Origin: UBA11346 sp038318565
GTDB taxonomy: Bacteria > Planctomycetota > UBA11346
DNA: 64,000 nucleotides
Reading direction: 5' to 3'
Assembly: GCA_038318565.1 (NCBI GenBank)
Contig: JBBQCI010000007.1
Location: 1-64,000 of the forward strand
The notes under the pieces are model-generated. The model saw nothing but the letters and a program-made list of their open reading frames with translations. It had not been told where the DNA came from and ran no database searches. A program made the translations under genes and the position numbers. This document shows positions 24,729-32,862 of this stretch, in pieces (positions within the stretch are counted from its first letter, which is position 1; every line of letters starts with the position of its first letter).

Positions 24729-25138
24729 GGCTGCCTCGTCGTCGCCGCGACGTCGACCGAAGTCGCTCCGGCAGCGCTGCACGCATCCATCACTGCCAGC
24801 AGCAGGCCGGTAGGAACTTCGCGATCGGGAATGACCACCGCCTTGGCGGTGTTGCCGGCATCGAGTGCCGCCCGCACGGCATCGCGCACCCCGGCCAAAT
24901 CGACGACCTGCGGCCCGACCTGGATCGCACCGCTCTTGACGATTGCGACCGGCACGAAGCGGCCACTTACTGGCTGGGCCGCAGCACTGGCTGGACGAGC
25001 AATGCTGACCGCCGTCTCCTGAGTGAACGAAGTGCTGATCACGTAGAAAATAAGCAAGAAGAACACCACGTCGATCAACGGGATGACGTTGAGATCGACC
25101 GGACGCTGCTCGGCCCGACGACGATGTAAAAACCGCAT
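24725..25138 (-). CDS. exbD: ExbD/TolR-family protein
   Basis: A 137-residue inner-membrane protein with one helix near the N-terminus (VIPLIDVVFFLLIFYVIS) that carries the essential Asp23 of proton-channel stators. A small periplasmic domain follows (VAIVKSGAIQVGPQVVDLAG, AVVIPDREVPTGLLLAVMDA). It forms the proton-conducting stator with ExbB. It begins 1 bp after the exbB stop and overlaps tonB. Confidence 0.92.
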   Translation of the reverse strand: MRFLHRRRAEQRPVDLNVIPLIDVVFFLLIFYVISTSFTQETAVSIARPASAAAQPVSGRFVPVAIVKSGAIQVGPQVVDLAGVRDAVRAALDAGNTAKAVVIPDREVPTGLLLAVMDACSAAGATSVDVAATTRQP

Positions 25139-25139
25139 G

Positions 25140-25649
25140 TTAGACCTGCGCCTGGCGTAACACGAGGTCGCGGTGTTCGATCAGCACCTCGGCACGGCGC
25201 GACAGCAGCCACGCCCACAACACGGCGGGGATCGCCAGGGCCATGCCGTACTGCGTTGCCGTCAGGGCAAGACCGATGCCGGCGCTGGCGTGCTGCGCCA
25301 CGGTGCCGTGACTGGCAGCGAGCTCGCCGAACGTGCCGACCATGCCAGTAACCGTGCCATAAAGTCCGAGCAGCGGCAGGCTTGCGGTCAGGGCACGGAT
25401 CAGGCTGAATCCACGGGTCAGCTGTTCGGCTTCGTTGGCCGCGATGTAGCGGGCCGCCCACGCCCGCCAACCCGGGTCTTCATCGCGACGGACCATGGCC
25501 AGCATCTCGTCGGCGCGCACCGACCGGCGAGCACCCCAGAGCACCAGGCTGCGCTCGACGAGGATGGCATAGAGGACGACAGCGACGAGGAACATGACCG
25601 GCATCAGCGTTTCGCCGCCGCGCCACCAAGCCAAGGTCTCGGCGATCAT
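25140..25649 (-). CDS. exbB: ExbB/TolQ-family proton channel protein
   Basis: About 169 residues with three membrane helices (VMFLVAVVLYAILVERSLVL; SLPLLGLYGTVTGMVGTFG; ALTATQYGMALAIPAVLWAW). The conserved LLGLYGTVTGM and GLALTATQYGMALAIPA segments identify the MotA/TolQ/ExbB family. The start at 25649 is set by an ATGA overlap with the TtpC-like gene. It is shorter than classical ExbB, as are ExbB2 proteins that work with TtpC. Confidence 0.92.
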   Translation of the reverse strand: MIAETLAWWRGGETLMPVMFLVAVVLYAILVERSLVLWGARRSVRADEMLAMVRRDEDPGWRAWAARYIAANEAEQLTRGFSLIRALTASLPLLGLYGTVTGMVGTFGELAASHGTVAQHASAGIGLALTATQYGMALAIPAVLWAWLLSRRAEVLIEHRDLVLRQAQV

Positions 25650-26932
25650 GGCTGGTGCTCGACCAGGCCGAGGACGCCGCATGCAGCTTCTTCGAGGAGA
25701 TGGCATCGCCGGTCGGCCAATCGGCTGAGCCAGGCATGCGCCAGCAATAGGGGGATTGCCACCAGCATGCCGGCCTGGGTGCAGATGAGCGCCTCGGAGA
25801 TGCCGCCGGACAGCGACTTGGCATTGCCCGAGCCCTGCGCGGCAATGACCGAGAACATGTCGATCATGCCCGTGACGGTACCAAGCAGACCAAGCAACGG
25901 CGCGACCCCGGCGAGCACGGCGATCAGCGGCAAGCCCCGGGTCAGCTCGGAGGTCTCGGCCAGCAGCGCCTGCTCGACCATCGCCTCGCGCGTCTCGCGC
26001 GGCCTGCCGACCGCAGCAAGGCCGGCGCGCAGCACGCGGTCGAGCGGATTGGCGCCAGCATGGACCAGCACGCCGGCGGCGCTGGTGTCATTCCGGGACA
26101 GAAGCTCGGCGACGGCCACCAGCCGATGCGGATCAACCGGGCGGCGCGCCAGGGCGAGCGCGCGAGCGAGCGCCAGGCACAGCCCGAGAGCGAAGACGAC
26201 GAGGATCGGCCAGATGAAGGCCCGACCGGCAGCCAGCCACTGGGCGAACGAACGCGTCACCGGGCCGCCTTGATGCGCAGCGCTGCCGATCGCATCGAAT
26301 GGGATGCTGCCGTCGGCGATCGCCGGTAGCGGCGGACCGACCACCAGCCAGGAGCTGCCATCGACCGCCAGTTCGAGCAGGCCGCGATGGGCACCATCCT
26401 GGCCCAGAGCGATGGCGCGGGCTTCACCAAGACGCAGCACCGAAACCTGGGCGATGCTGCCATCGCGTCCTATCACCGCTTCATCGCGCTGACGCCGGGC
26501 CAGCCTTTCCGGCAGTGCGGCGAGCCGGCGTTCGATTCCGGCGACGGCTGCTGCGATGCGATCCGCGGGCGATTTTGATACCAGGGCGCGTGCGTCACGA
26601 TCCAACAGGCGGGCGACGACGACGGCGCGGTCGGCCAGCTGCTGCATCTGTAGGGCATCGCGATCCTGGTCCTGCTGCCGACGCGCCAGCTCGCTGGTCG
26701 CAGCTTCGGACTCGCGCCGCGCGATGGCTAGCCGCTCGCGGGCGGTGTTGCTTGCATCGACGGCAACCTGAAGTCGGGCGAGCAGGGCTGCCTGTTCGTT
26801 CGCCAGTCGCACCCGGTTCGCGGCAAGCTGGCTCTCGGCCTGCTCGCGGGCGGCATGGGCAGCCTCGACCACCGGCTCGACTGCAGGCAGCAGGACGGCG
26901 AACAGTACCATCACGATCCAACGCCGGATCAT
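25646..26932 (-). CDS. TtpC-like protein: coiled coil plus ExbB/TolQ domain
   Basis: About 428 residues. A signal peptide (RRWIVMVLFAVLLPAVEP) is followed by a long predicted coiled coil (residues ~20-150, rich in Ala, Arg, Glu and Gln). A periplasmic segment and a C-terminal MotA/TolQ/ExbB domain follow, with helices near 255, 350 (LAGVAPLLGLLGTVTGMID) and 400 (ALICTQAGMLVAIPLLLAH). This layout matches TtpC of Vibrio TonB2 systems, which is needed with ExbB2, ExbD2 and TonB2. ATGA overlaps join it to both neighbours. Confidence 0.85.
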   Translation of the reverse strand: MIRRWIVMVLFAVLLPAVEPVVEAAHAAREQAESQLAANRVRLANEQAALLARLQVAVDASNTARERLAIARRESEAATSELARRQQDQDRDALQMQQLADRAVVVARLLDRDARALVSKSPADRIAAAVAGIERRLAALPERLARRQRDEAVIGRDGSIAQVSVLRLGEARAIALGQDGAHRGLLELAVDGSSWLVVGPPLPAIADGSIPFDAIGSAAHQGGPVTRSFAQWLAAGRAFIWPILVVFALGLCLALARALALARRPVDPHRLVAVAELLSRNDTSAAGVLVHAGANPLDRVLRAGLAAVGRPRETREAMVEQALLAETSELTRGLPLIAVLAGVAPLLGLLGTVTGMIDMFSVIAAQGSGNAKSLSGGISEALICTQAGMLVAIPLLLAHAWLSRLADRRCHLLEEAACGVLGLVEHQP

Positions 26933-27612
26933 GGCAACACCACGATGGCGGCGGGGGCACGGCCTTCGGCTTGGGCCAAGGCCGTCTGAATGGCGATGCG
27001 TCCACGTTCGTTGACTGACACCAGGACCACATAGCCCTCGGACATGGATGCCGTACCTGCCGACAGCCCATCGAGCGACACCCACCAGGCGGCTGCTCCG
27101 GCAACCCGCAACAACTTCACCGCCTCGCTACGGCCGTCGCGCGTGCCGGTGACGACCTCAACGGTCACAGTGGAAGCCGCGTGTTCGGCTCCCTCCAGTG
27201 CGCGCACGGCGCTGTCGAAGTCGTCATGCCCCAGCACGACGGTGCCGGGTGGCTGGGTGGCGGCGACGGTGCGCAGGCCGGCCGCCAGTTTTGCTCCAGC
27301 CTCGGCCAAGACAGCACGCATGACCGCCGGATCATGCTCGGTCCCTAGCGTAGCCAGGCGGGTGCGAGCGGCATCGCGGGTCGTTTCGGCCTGCGCAGCA
27401 GCGCGGACCAACCGGGCGGTTTCCGCCTCGGTGGCGGCAATCAGGGCTTCCAGACGCTGGCGTTCGGCCGTTGACGTGGCGCTCTCGCGGGCCGACTCCC
27501 GACGCGCCTGATTGGCGGCAGTGAACTGATCCAACGCCTCGCTGGCAGGATCAACTGCGGCCAACATCGCCAGACACAGCAGACAAGCACATACCCTGGG
27601 CATGTCGCCCAT
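26929..27612 (-). CDS. DUF3450-like periplasmic coiled-coil protein
   Basis: A 227-residue exported protein. The signal peptide is PRVCACLLCLAMLAAV. A coiled coil covers residues ~25-85 (RRESARESATSTAERQRLEA), and a beta-rich C-terminal domain ends in VNERGRIAIQTALAQAEGR. Its position directly before the TtpC-like gene and its layout match the DUF3450 proteins of TonB2-type clusters. The start codon shares a base with the feoB stop (TGATG), so it is coupled to feoB translation. Sequence similarity to DUF3450 is moderate; context carries much of this call. Confidence 0.7.
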   Translation of the reverse strand: MGDMPRVCACLLCLAMLAAVDPASEALDQFTAANQARRESARESATSTAERQRLEALIAATEAETARLVRAAAQAETTRDAARTRLATLGTEHDPAVMRAVLAEAGAKLAAGLRTVAATQPPGTVVLGHDDFDSAVRALEGAEHAASTVTVEVVTGTRDGRSEAVKLLRVAGAAAWWVSLDGLSAGTASMSEGYVVLVSVNERGRIAIQTALAQAEGRAPAAIVVLP

Positions 27613-30044
27613 CAGATGAGGCGCGAACCAATCTGCCAGATGGCAAACCCGCTAACCCAGGCAAGGGCATTCATACCCGCCAACTGGATCAGCGGCCAGC
27701 GCCAGCCGCCGGTTTCGCGAACCATCACCGCAACCGTGCTCAGGCACTGCATTGCCAGGACGAACCACACCAACACCACGGTAGCCAGTAATGGCGACCA
27801 CAGCCGGCTTCCATCGGGGCGGGTCGCCGCCTGCATGCGCTCGGCCAGGGGTGCGGTGTTCTCGTCGTCTCCACCGACGCCATGGACCACGCCCATGGTC
27901 GAGACGAACACCTCGCGGGCCGCGAACGCGCCGATCAGGCCGATGCCGATCTGCCAGTCCATGCCTAGCGGAGCGATCACCGGTTCGATCAGGTGGCCAG
28001 TGCGTCCGGCCAGCGAGTGCTGGAGGGTCGCCTGCTGCACCGCCTGACCGAGGTGTTCGGGAGCAGTCGCAGCGGTGATCTCTGCGACGCGGGCCTCGGG
28101 CAGGCGTGGGAAGGTCATCGCGGCCCACAGCAGCACGCTGAACGCGAGGATGACGGTGCCGGCGCGCACCACGAAAGCGCGCACCGCCCGGCCGGTGACG
28201 CGGGCGATCTCGCCCAGACTGGGCAGGCGATACGGCGGCAGCTCGATCAGGAACGAGGACGACGGACCTTTCAGAGCTGTCCGACGCAGGATCAGGGCGA
28301 CCACCGCGGCGGCGATGATCCCACCGAGATACAGGCCGGCCATGATCGTACCCTGCTTCCAAGCCGCGAGATGGCTGAAGAACACGCCAATCAGCAGACC
28401 GTAGACCGGCAGACGGGCCGAGCAGCTCATGAACGGTGCGACCAGCATGGTCGCAAGCCGTTCGCGGGCATCTGGGATGGTGCGGGCCGACATGATGCCG
28501 GGGATGGCGCAGGCATGCGACGACAGCAACGGCACGAAACTGCGGCCATGCAGCCCGACCTTGCCGAGCACCCGATCGAGCAGGAAGGCCCCGCGCGCCA
28601 GGTAGCCCGACTCGTCGAGTATGGCCAGCAGGATGAACATGAAGGCGATCTGTGGCACAAAGATGATCACGCCACCGACCCCAGACACGATACCGTCGGA
28701 CCACAGATCGTGGAGCAGGCCGGCCGGGATCAGGTTGGCGACCGTGCCACCCAACCACATCACGGCGCTTTCGGCCCCGGCCATGATCGGCGCAGCCAGG
28801 GTAAAGATGGCGACGAACAGGCCCCACATGACCAGGGAGAAGGTGATCGGCCCGCCGACGCGATGCAGCAGCAGGTTGTCGATGCGGTCGCGGGCCAGCC
28901 GCTTGGCCACTGGAGCGGTCACGGCGAGTAGTCCGTCGATCCAGGCGTAGCGCCGGGTGATGTCGTCGAGCACCGGGTCAACCCCGCGTTCTTCCCAGTC
29001 CTTGCGAGCCTGGGCAACCGCGACGATCAACGGCTCGATCGCACCGAGACCCAGCACGCCGGTGAAATCACCCTCACTGAGCAGACCCCAGGCGATCAGC
29101 TTGGCCTGGGCTGAATTGATTTCGCGCCCGGCCGTCCGGGCCTGCGCCTGCACGGCGAGGGCGATGCGGTCGTGACCATCAAGCACGGGGCCTTGCCACG
29201 GCACCGCGGTAACGCGACGTGGCACCTGCAACGCCCCACGTAGACGAACCAGACCCTCGCCGGTGCTGGCGACGACCGGTACCACCGGCACCCCCAGCAT
29301 GCGCTCCAGCGCCTCGGCATCGATGGACATGCCGCGGGTGCGCGCCTCGTCGATCATGGTCAAAGCGACCACCACCGGCAGACCAGTATCAAGCAACTGG
29401 GTCACCAGCAACAAGTTGCGCGCCAGGTTGGTGGCATCCGCGACCGCCAACACAACGTCGGGCGCCGGAGTGTCGGTGCGCAGACCGGCCAGCACCTCGA
29501 CCGCGATCCGTTCGTCAGGCGAGGACGGAACGAGGCTATAGATTCCGGGCAGATCGATAATCCTGGCCTGCTTGCCATCGCCAATCGGGGCGCGCCCCTC
29601 CTTGCGGTCGACCGTGACCCCGGGGTAGTTGGCGACGTGCTGGTTGAGGCCGGTGATGGCATTGAACAGGGTGGTCTTGCCGGCGTTGGGGTTGCCAGCC
29701 AGGGCGATGACCACATCGCGGCCAGTGATCGACGGCGCACCGGGGATTGCGGTGACCCCACCACTGGTCGGTGGGACGACAACCTCTCCCAGGTGCAGGC
29801 AGCGGGCCTGATCGGCGCGCAGCGACAGCCGGTAGCCGCGTACCCCAACTTCCATCGGATCGCCCAGCGGAGCCACGCGGTGGACGGTCGCTTCGACACC
29901 AGGCACCAGACCCATCTCGGCAAGACGCCGGCGAATCGCCACCGGGCCGGTCAGCCGAGCAATGCGACCATGACCACCTGGCTGAACGTCGGCCAATGTG
30001 TCCGAACGATCCTGCGACAGCCCCTGCACAACAGCCATGGCCAT
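27612..30044 (-). CDS. feoB: Ferrous iron transporter FeoB with fused N-terminal FeoA domain
   Basis: About 810 residues. Residues ~16-86 form a FeoA/SH3-like domain (TLADVQPGGHGRIARL, LAEMGLVPGVEATV). A G domain follows, with G1 GNPNAGKT at 117-124 and G3 DLPG at 164-167. G4 is TMID at 229-232, where the usual Asn is Thr. A helical spacer and a membrane domain of about 8-10 helices with both Gate motifs come next (FVPLLSSHACAIPGIMSART and SCSARLPVYGLLIG). The ATG at 30044 has GAGG six bases upstream. It imports Fe(II) across the inner membrane. The gene leads a seven-gene operon continuing into the TonB2-type system, behind a Fur-like box. Confidence 0.93.
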   Translation of the reverse strand: MAMAVVQGLSQDRSDTLADVQPGGHGRIARLTGPVAIRRRLAEMGLVPGVEATVHRVAPLGDPMEVGVRGYRLSLRADQARCLHLGEVVVPPTSGGVTAIPGAPSITGRDVVIALAGNPNAGKTTLFNAITGLNQHVANYPGVTVDRKEGRAPIGDGKQARIIDLPGIYSLVPSSPDERIAVEVLAGLRTDTPAPDVVLAVADATNLARNLLLVTQLLDTGLPVVVALTMIDEARTRGMSIDAEALERMLGVPVVPVVASTGEGLVRLRGALQVPRRVTAVPWQGPVLDGHDRIALAVQAQARTAGREINSAQAKLIAWGLLSEGDFTGVLGLGAIEPLIVAVAQARKDWEERGVDPVLDDITRRYAWIDGLLAVTAPVAKRLARDRIDNLLLHRVGGPITFSLVMWGLFVAIFTLAAPIMAGAESAVMWLGGTVANLIPAGLLHDLWSDGIVSGVGGVIIFVPQIAFMFILLAILDESGYLARGAFLLDRVLGKVGLHGRSFVPLLSSHACAIPGIMSARTIPDARERLATMLVAPFMSCSARLPVYGLLIGVFFSHLAAWKQGTIMAGLYLGGIIAAAVVALILRRTALKGPSSSFLIELPPYRLPSLGEIARVTGRAVRAFVVRAGTVILAFSVLLWAAMTFPRLPEARVAEITAATAPEHLGQAVQQATLQHSLAGRTGHLIEPVIAPLGMDWQIGIGLIGAFAAREVFVSTMGVVHGVGGDDENTAPLAERMQAATRPDGSRLWSPLLATVVLVWFVLAMQCLSTVAVMVRETGGWRWPLIQLAGMNALAWVSGFAIWQIGSRLI

Positions 30045-30072
30045 GGTCAACCTCGTTGTTGCATCATTCTTT

Positions 30073-30090
30073 TTGATAATGATTGTCAAT
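30073..30090 (-). promoter_or_regulatory. Fur-like box upstream of the feoB operon
   Basis: On the plus strand the site contains TGATAATGATTGTCA, a 7-1-7 inverted repeat with a single mismatch between arms, very close to the Fur consensus. It lies about 30 bp before the feoB start and about 130 bp before the divergent MFS gene. Iron-dependent repression of feoB and the genes behind it is inferred. Confidence 0.75.
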
Positions 30091-30217
30091 AGTCTCAGAT
30101 GCAACCAGAAAACCATCCGAGCACAACTCAGCGATCGGAATTCTTGCGTGAAACGCGCCGAATCGCTCGGTTATCAGGCATTCTGGTAATTCCGACTGCC
30201 TAGATAACCTTCTGTCG

Positions 30218-31393
30218 ATGTCGCCAACCGCCGTGTTCCTCGCATCGCCGGCGCGCCGGCGGATGTCGGTTTTGGCGGTGTCGGCCGCGCTGTTCGGCCT
30301 ATCCAACAGTGTCTTTGATCTGATCGGCCCCCTGTGGGCGACGAGCGACCTCGGTCTGGATGCCGCCGGCTGGGCTCATTTACGCGCACTGCGCTTCACC
30401 GGCACCTTCGTCGGCATCCTTGCCCTCGGCATCCTGGCCGAGCGGATCGGCTCCCGCCGGATGGCTGCTTTGACCCTCGCCCTGGGTGGCTGCGCGCTGG
30501 TCGTGATGGCTCGGGGCAGTTATGCCCAGGTACTGCTCTGCATGCCGTTGTTCGGCGCCTTGGTCAGCACCACGTTCGTCAATTTCAACGCCCTGACTCA
30601 GCAGGTCAGCACGACCCGCCAGGGGATGGCCAACGGGATCTACCGCGGCATCGGCGCCGGGATGGCGATCATCGGGCCGGTCCTGGCGACTACTTTAGCC
30701 GGTCATTTCGGCTCGTGGGCTCCGGTCATCGACCTGGCTGGCATCGCTACCGCGATCGGCGGGCTCGCCATCTTGCTGTATCCCGAACAGCGCAGCGATG
30801 CGCGGCGCAGCCTCGCTGAGGTCCTGGGCGGCTTCGCCGCGGCGGCCCGCAATCGCCCGCTCTGGCGCTTCATCATCCTCGACCAGTTGATGGCCTTCAC
30901 GCAGGGCGCCATGGCGGCCTTCGCGACCCTGCGACTGACCCGCGAACTGGGGCTCGGCGAAGCGGCCTTTGGTCTGCTCTGCACCATCGGCGCTGCACTG
31001 GGGTTGGGCGCGGTGCTCCTCGCCGGTATGCTGGCCCAGCGCATGCCACTAAGCTGGGGCATGGCGGCAGCCTGGCTGGGCAGTGCCGTGGGATCGCTGA
31101 TCCTGGGCCTCAGTTCTTCGCTTCCACTGAGCTGCCTCGCGGTGCTGCTGGTCGCCATGTCTTGGCCGGTGACCTCGGTGCCTGGCAGCATGTGGATCGG
31201 TCTAGCTGGCGGTGCCAACGCCACGGCGTTCACCACCCACAAGATCGTGCAGTCGGGCGTCGCAGCCGGATCGATGGCCCTGGTTAGCTGGCTGCAACCA
31301 CACACCGGGATCCAGCCACTTCTTCTTGTTGGTGGGCTGCTCGGCCTGCCGCTCGTCGCGTTGATGCTGCGGATGCGCGATCCGCGCGGATGA
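30218..31393 (+). CDS. Major facilitator superfamily transporter
   Basis: A 391-residue protein with about 12 membrane helices. The loop between helices 2 and 3 has an MFS motif (GILAERIGSRRMAALTLALG). The substrate is not evident. It is divergent from feoB with the Fur-like box between them, so iron regulation is possible. The ATG at 30218 is the first in frame; hydrophobicity begins after a short basic stretch (SPARRRM). Its stop directly abuts that of the convergent thioredoxin-like gene. Confidence 0.82.
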   Translation: MSPTAVFLASPARRRMSVLAVSAALFGLSNSVFDLIGPLWATSDLGLDAAGWAHLRALRFTGTFVGILALGILAERIGSRRMAALTLALGGCALVVMARGSYAQVLLCMPLFGALVSTTFVNFNALTQQVSTTRQGMANGIYRGIGAGMAIIGPVLATTLAGHFGSWAPVIDLAGIATAIGGLAILLYPEQRSDARRSLAEVLGGFAAAARNRPLWRFIILDQLMAFTQGAMAAFATLRLTRELGLGEAAFGLLCTIGAALGLGAVLLAGMLAQRMPLSWGMAAAWLGSAVGSLILGLSSSLPLSCLAVLLVAMSWPVTSVPGSMWIGLAGGANATAFTTHKIVQSGVAAGSMALVSWLQPHTGIQPLLLVGGLLGLPLVALMLRMRDPRG

Positions 31394-31843
31394 TCAGCGA
31401 ACCAGCTGCTTTTTCACCAGATTCGGGCTGTGCACCACATCGTGCGTGCCATCCGCCTTCCGGATGACGTAGGTCATGGTCATGTCGAGTTCGACCGCTA
31501 GGGCCTTCGCCGTCGCACGTCCGCCGTCGACCAGCAGCGGAATGCCATCGGTTTGATGCAGAAGGGCAGCGGCTGTCGCTTGTTCGACCGTCGCGCCGGC
31601 CGTCACATCAATGGCGACGATGCGCACGTCGGAGCGATCCCGCATCGCCAGACGCAGGTTGCCCAGTCCGGCCAGCGCCGCTGCCGGACCACCACAGCAG
31701 GTGCCGTTGCGATCGTACATCGCTAGCACGACGGTGACGTTGGCGGGGAGTTCGGCCTTCGCCCCGGCCCACGAGCCATGCAGGGCCAATTCGGCGGCAG
31801 GTGATGTCGACAGCAGGGCAAACAAGAGCAGGAAGCTACGCAT
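31394..31843 (-). CDS. Exported thioredoxin/redoxin-like protein with a CC motif
   Basis: About 149 residues. The ATG at 31843 has GGAG seven bases upstream and gives a signal peptide (RSFLLLFALLSTSPAA). The mature part resembles the thioredoxin/peroxiredoxin fold: NVTVVLAMYDRNGTCCGG at the first strand/helix, then VRIVAIDVT and IPLLVDGGRATAKALAVE. Instead of CxxC there is an adjacent Cys-Cys pair. It is probably a periplasmic redox or sensor protein; activity is not assured. It ends exactly where the convergent MFS gene ends. Confidence 0.6.
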   Translation of the reverse strand: MRSFLLLFALLSTSPAAELALHGSWAGAKAELPANVTVVLAMYDRNGTCCGGPAAALAGLGNLRLAMRDRSDVRIVAIDVTAGATVEQATAAALLHQTDGIPLLVDGGRATAKALAVELDMTMTYVIRKADGTHDVVHSPNLVKKQLVR

Positions 31844-31856
31844 CTCAGGTCTCCAG

Positions 31857-31973
31857 CTAGATTGTGTGGCCACGGATGGGCCAGAACAGCCCCAGTCCGC
31901 CGACCGCCAACAGGGTTAGCGCACCCATCGTCACGCCTTGGATGGCCGCCTCATTGCCGGCACGCGGTGCCAA
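31857..31973 (-). CDS. Possible 38-residue single-span membrane peptide
   Basis: A short frame starting at a TTG at 31973, 10 bp after the upstream membrane-protein stop and 13 bp before the redoxin-like start. It has one hydrophobic span (MGALTLLAVGGLGLFWPI). Spacing and hydrophobicity suit a real small membrane protein in this operon, but the start codon is rare and the ribosome binding site weak. The same frame is open further upstream without an ATG. Confidence 0.3.
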   Translation of the reverse strand: MAPRAGNEAAIQGVTMGALTLLAVGGLGLFWPIRGHTI

Positions 31974-31983
31974 TCCGTGACGC

Positions 31984-32367
31984 TCACGCAGTGGCCAGAA
32001 CTCGCCTTGCCCGCCGTGCAGCGATGAAGGAGCGAATCGCCAACACCAAGAACACAGCACAGAGTCCAAAGGTCAGGCTGCGCGCGATCACCGCCAACGG
32101 GCGCTGCACCTCGGCCCCACTAAGCAGAGCAGGCAGATGAACCAGGGCGCCGACGCTGCCACCGATGCCAAGCAGAGCGAGCACCGCCGCCGCATGCATG
32201 GCGTGCTTGCGTGCGCCCGGTTTCAAGGCGATCAGTCCAGCAACTAGGAATAGGCCCCCGATAAAGGCCGGGATCAGCAGGGTGAAACTGGTGGAATCGC
32301 TGATCAGACGGCACGCCACCCCCAGGGCGATAAGGAGAATGGCGAGGATGATGGTGATGAGCGGCAT
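31984..32367 (-). CDS. Small integral membrane protein
   Basis: About 127 residues with four hydrophobic helices (PLITIILAILLIALGVA; FTLLIPAFIGGLFLVAGLI; HAAAVLALLGIGGSVGAL; TFGLCAVFLVLAIRSF) and a basic C-terminus (AARRARR). I chose the ATG at 32367 because upstream residues are not membrane-like. The family is not recognised. It is divergent from hisI. Confidence 0.65.
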   Translation of the reverse strand: MPLITIILAILLIALGVACRLISDSTSFTLLIPAFIGGLFLVAGLIALKPGARKHAMHAAAVLALLGIGGSVGALVHLPALLSGAEVQRPLAVIARSLTFGLCAVFLVLAIRSFIAARRARRVLATA

Positions 32368-32462
32368 GTCCGGAACATGCCGCAGTTTGCAGCGGACAAA
32401 GCACAAGCCGAGGCATCCTCCACGCCACTTGCCGAACCGTACAACCAGCAACCATCCCGCTC

Positions 32463-32852
32463 ATGAGCGATATCGCCCCGACCGGTACACCAGGCGAAGT
32501 CGACCGCCTGGTCAGATGGAATGATCAAGGCCTGGTCACCGCGATCGCCCAAGAACAGACCACCGGCGAGGTGCTGATGGTGGCGTGGGCCAACCGCGAG
32601 GCGCTGGCCACCACCCTGGCAAGCGGCAAGGCGACCTACTGGAGCCGCAGTCGCAGGAAACTGTGGACCAAGGGCGAAGAAAGCGGCTTTTTCCAGCGCG
32701 TACTAGAGGTCCGCGCCGACTGCGATGGCGACGCGCTGCTCTACCTTGTCGAGGCGCCTGGCCCGGCCTGCCATCAGCTGCGCCGCTCGTGCTTCTCACA
32801 TCGCATCGACCGTGACGGCTCGGTCCATACGGACCGCCCCGTGATCGCCTGA
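32463..32852 (+). CDS. hisI: Phosphoribosyl-AMP cyclohydrolase
   Basis: A 129-residue enzyme that opens the adenine ring of phosphoribosyl-AMP in histidine synthesis. Conserved blocks are MVAWANREALATTLASGKAT, YWSRSRRKLWTKGEESG, the metal site RADCDGDALLYLVE and the zinc region PACHQLRRSCFSH. The HisE part is absent, so this is a monofunctional HisI. It stands alone, with no other his gene in the window, which is normal for lineages with scattered his genes. Confidence 0.93.
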   Translation: MSDIAPTGTPGEVDRLVRWNDQGLVTAIAQEQTTGEVLMVAWANREALATTLASGKATYWSRSRRKLWTKGEESGFFQRVLEVRADCDGDALLYLVEAPGPACHQLRRSCFSHRIDRDGSVHTDRPVIA

Positions 32853-32862
32853 TCCGGCAGAC

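Noticed and set aside
25173..26273. Plus-strand frame of over 360 codons opposite exbB and the TtpC-like gene
   Set aside because: No domain signature; the minus-strand genes have clear membrane and motif evidence and overlap each other by ATGA.
27993..28931. Long plus-strand reading frame opposite feoB
   Set aside because: Low-complexity Gln/Asp/Arg composition typical of antisense frames; feoB on the other strand is certain.
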